64,000 nucleotides of DNA. It comes from Platycnemis pennipes. Lineage: Eukaryota; Arthropoda; Insecta; Odonata; Platycnemididae. Below are positions 62,844-64,000 of this stretch, in pieces; positions within the stretch are counted from its first letter, which is position 1, and each line of letters opens with the position of its first letter. The stretch lies in the NCBI GenBank assembly GCA_933228895.1, contig OW121851.1:134339624-134403623 (forward strand). Direction: 5' to 3'. The position numbers and the translations under genes are program-made. Below the pieces are notes generated by a model. The model saw only the letters and a list, made by a program, of their open reading frames with translations. It made no database searches and was not told the DNA's origin.

Positions 62844-63137
62844 CTACACACTTTTAAGGTGAAGTTCTAACCGCCATTTATCGCACCACTCTTGAATTGC
62901 ATCTAAGTCCTTACTAAGAGATTCCCTGTGTTCTTCTTTTGATGTGCCTCTGTACACTACGGTATCGTCTGCAAAAAGTCTAAGCTTACTATTAACTACG
63001 GTACTCCGATCGTTTATGTACAAAAGAAATGGAAGCGGACCTATTAGGCTACCTTGGGAAACTCCCGATGTGACTTTGTGTCCGACATGATACCATCTAT
63101 AACAACCCTCTGCTCTCGCCCACTTAAGAATTTTTTT
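62844..63137 (-). pseudogene. LINE-A reverse transcriptase palm fragment
   Basis: An open stretch encodes VTSGVSQGSLIGPLPFLLYI (P to S change in the usual GVPQG), LRLFADDTVVYRG with the standard FADD box, and the DLDAIQEWCDKWRLEL region, then stops early at LKSV. It shows that FADD, not VADD, is the normal LINE-A palm box. Confidence 0.85.
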
Positions 63138-63154
63138 GCCGATAATATCACCGG

Positions 63155-63550
63155 TTGGTTTTGCAATCGCAGCCAATAGCATCTCGCCTTACAGTCACGT
63201 GCTGTTCATGTTTACATTTCGTTCCTATGCTACCCCATAATACATCATTTCTTCCTCAAATACAAGATAAAAATGCATTAAATACATCTAATCTCATGTC
63301 AATAATATGTTTGCTATTCTAATACGTACTACACTTAAAAATAGGTGATGCAAGAGAGTATAATTCATTTTTAACTCTATTCTTAATATTTTTTTTAGTT
63401 TAAGCAGCGGCTGAAATGGCAACAATCAATATTGTGAAATGTAAACACAAACAGCACGTGAAACGGCAACAAACAAAATATTGCGAAATGTAAACACAAA
63501 CAGCACGTGACCGCGATACGAGCTCCTATTGGCCTATCACGGTTGGAAAT
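63155..63550. mobile_element. Probable TIR element of about 400 bp
   Basis: Left GCCAATAGCATCTCGCCTTA followed by CAGTCACGTGCTGTTCATGT pairs imperfectly with the right end (ACAGCACGTGACCGCGATAC, GAGCTCCTATTGGC). The pairing includes CACGTGCTGTT and TGTTTACATTTCG. Outer limits are uncertain. Confidence 0.5.
63413..63509. repeat. Tandem repeat of about 50 bp, two units
   Basis: GAAATGTAAACACAAACAGC followed by ACGTGA occurs at 63435 and 63483, each preceded by a GGCAACAAxCAA block. Confidence 0.8.
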
Positions 63551-63710
63551 AGACGCGTTCCTGTAATCCAATTGTTGAATTGTTGAGAGCTGGTTGGCGC
63601 TGATTGGTGGAGTGTGCAACCATTATAGGGAACGGTTAGTGTGATACGGCCTTTATCGGACCCCTCCATTTTAAAGGGACGGATGCTCCTATCGGGATCA
63701 CTGGCGTAGA

Positions 63711-64000
63711 GGGGTCGGGTTGGTGCAGTGGTTAAAGGGTGCTGGCCTCTCTCTGGGAGGACCTGGGTTCTCATCCCGCCAATGGAGGATATATTTGTAA
63801 TTGGTAAACCGGCCCCTACTTGAGTGCTCTGTGGTAAACATTCGAGTACACAGTGATTAGTAGAGAGTACTTCGAGTACAGTGCTCCGTCCGTCGGATGG
63901 GGCGTTAAGCAGTGGTCCCCTTGGTCCCTTTTCGTTAAGAGCAGTATATACCTAATGCCGACGCCGGGTTTCTCTCCTCCCTTCCTCCTTTCCCTTCCAC
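63711..64000 (+). mobile_element. SINE1, cut by the window edge
   Basis: Head GGGTTGGTGCAGTGGTTAAA with B box GGGTTCTCATCC, body CAGTGCTCCGTCCGTCGGAT, GGCGTTAAGCAG and ATGCCGACGCCGGG. A short ATTCGAGTACA/CTTCGAGTACA repeat extends the middle (63840-63880). Confidence 0.88.

Larger units (their letters stand above)
61974..63137 (-). mobile_element. LINE-A, truncated within reverse transcriptase
   Basis: Second-longest LINE-A copy. Antisense tail and hairpin block (partly altered to GCCACCGCCACCGC), A-type 3' UTR, C-terminal codons with a duplicated 52-bp segment, the YLGV and LVRPHLEYAASVWDPNKLG regions, and RT palm to KKILKWARAEGCYRWYHVG at 63137. Several frameshifts are present, so it is dead. 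Confidence 0.88.

Overview
This is a eukaryotic, repeat-dominated stretch, most likely from an arthropod with a large genome (probably an insect; I cannot name the species). Support comes from the many 5'-truncated non-LTR retrotransposon copies with target duplications, a Penelope-like GIY-YIG endonuclease remnant, two tRNA-derived SINE families and several MITE-like inverted-repeat elements. There are no operons, bacterial ribosome sites or CRISPR arrays. I recognise no host gene. The only unassigned small ORF worth listing is at 15326-15574.

Families are named here for convenience. LINE-A, LINE-B and LINE-D are related CR1/Jockey-superfamily LINEs. They share a coding C-terminus, a conserved 3' hairpin and a (TAGATG)n-type tail. 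LINE-C is RTE-like with a (GAT)n tail. SINE1 and SINE2 have tRNA-like heads. X, K, L, H and several unnamed TIR elements are non-coding. Together there are about fifty recognisable LINE pieces. The one near-complete copy is LINE-A at 33041-36352, with an open 1010-residue endonuclease/reverse-transcriptase frame. LINE-B has a young subfamily (1549, 4711, 7697, 32021, 38607, 48917, 49592) and an older one that serves as its target.

Layout: 1-5473 LINE-A and LINE-B pieces; 5967-6702 a TIR element; 7385-9172 LINE-D with two LINE-B insertions, then LINE-A and LINE-B tails; 9970-11045 LINE-C and old LINE-B; 12074-14082 two inverted copies of element X; 15.3-18.4 kb a small ORF, LINE tails, MITE K, SINE1 and SINE2; 18.9-20.5 kb LINE-D; 21.0 kb a Penelope-type palindrome; 22.3-24.9 kb LINE-C, a TIR element holding a hAT MITE, SINE1 and LINE-B; 25.6-30 kb a foldback element, LINE-D/B and repeat H; 31588-36867 a four-part nest of LINE-A and LINE-B; 37.6-41.1 kb SINE1, MITE K, LINE-D/B and a second hAT MITE; 41.8-42.3 kb LINE-C; 43.2-47.97 kb LINE-D, LINE-A, H and LINE-B; 48.6-50.8 kb LINE pieces and a palindrome; 52.6-54.7 kb a Penelope-like fragment, MITE L, SINE1 and LINE-C; 55.9-57.3 kb X and LINE-B; 58.2-61.5 kb SINE2, a TIR element and a Penelope-type foldback; 61974-63137 LINE-A; 63155-64000 a TIR element and SINE1.

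The least expected signal is a hammerhead-ribozyme-like core (CTGANGA, a hairpin, then GAAAC) recurring at five dispersed loci: in three palindromes, next to the Penelope GIY-YIG remnant, and at one lone site. Hammerhead motifs are known from Penelope-like elements. Here they mostly sit in short non-coding foldbacks that may form non-autonomous families.
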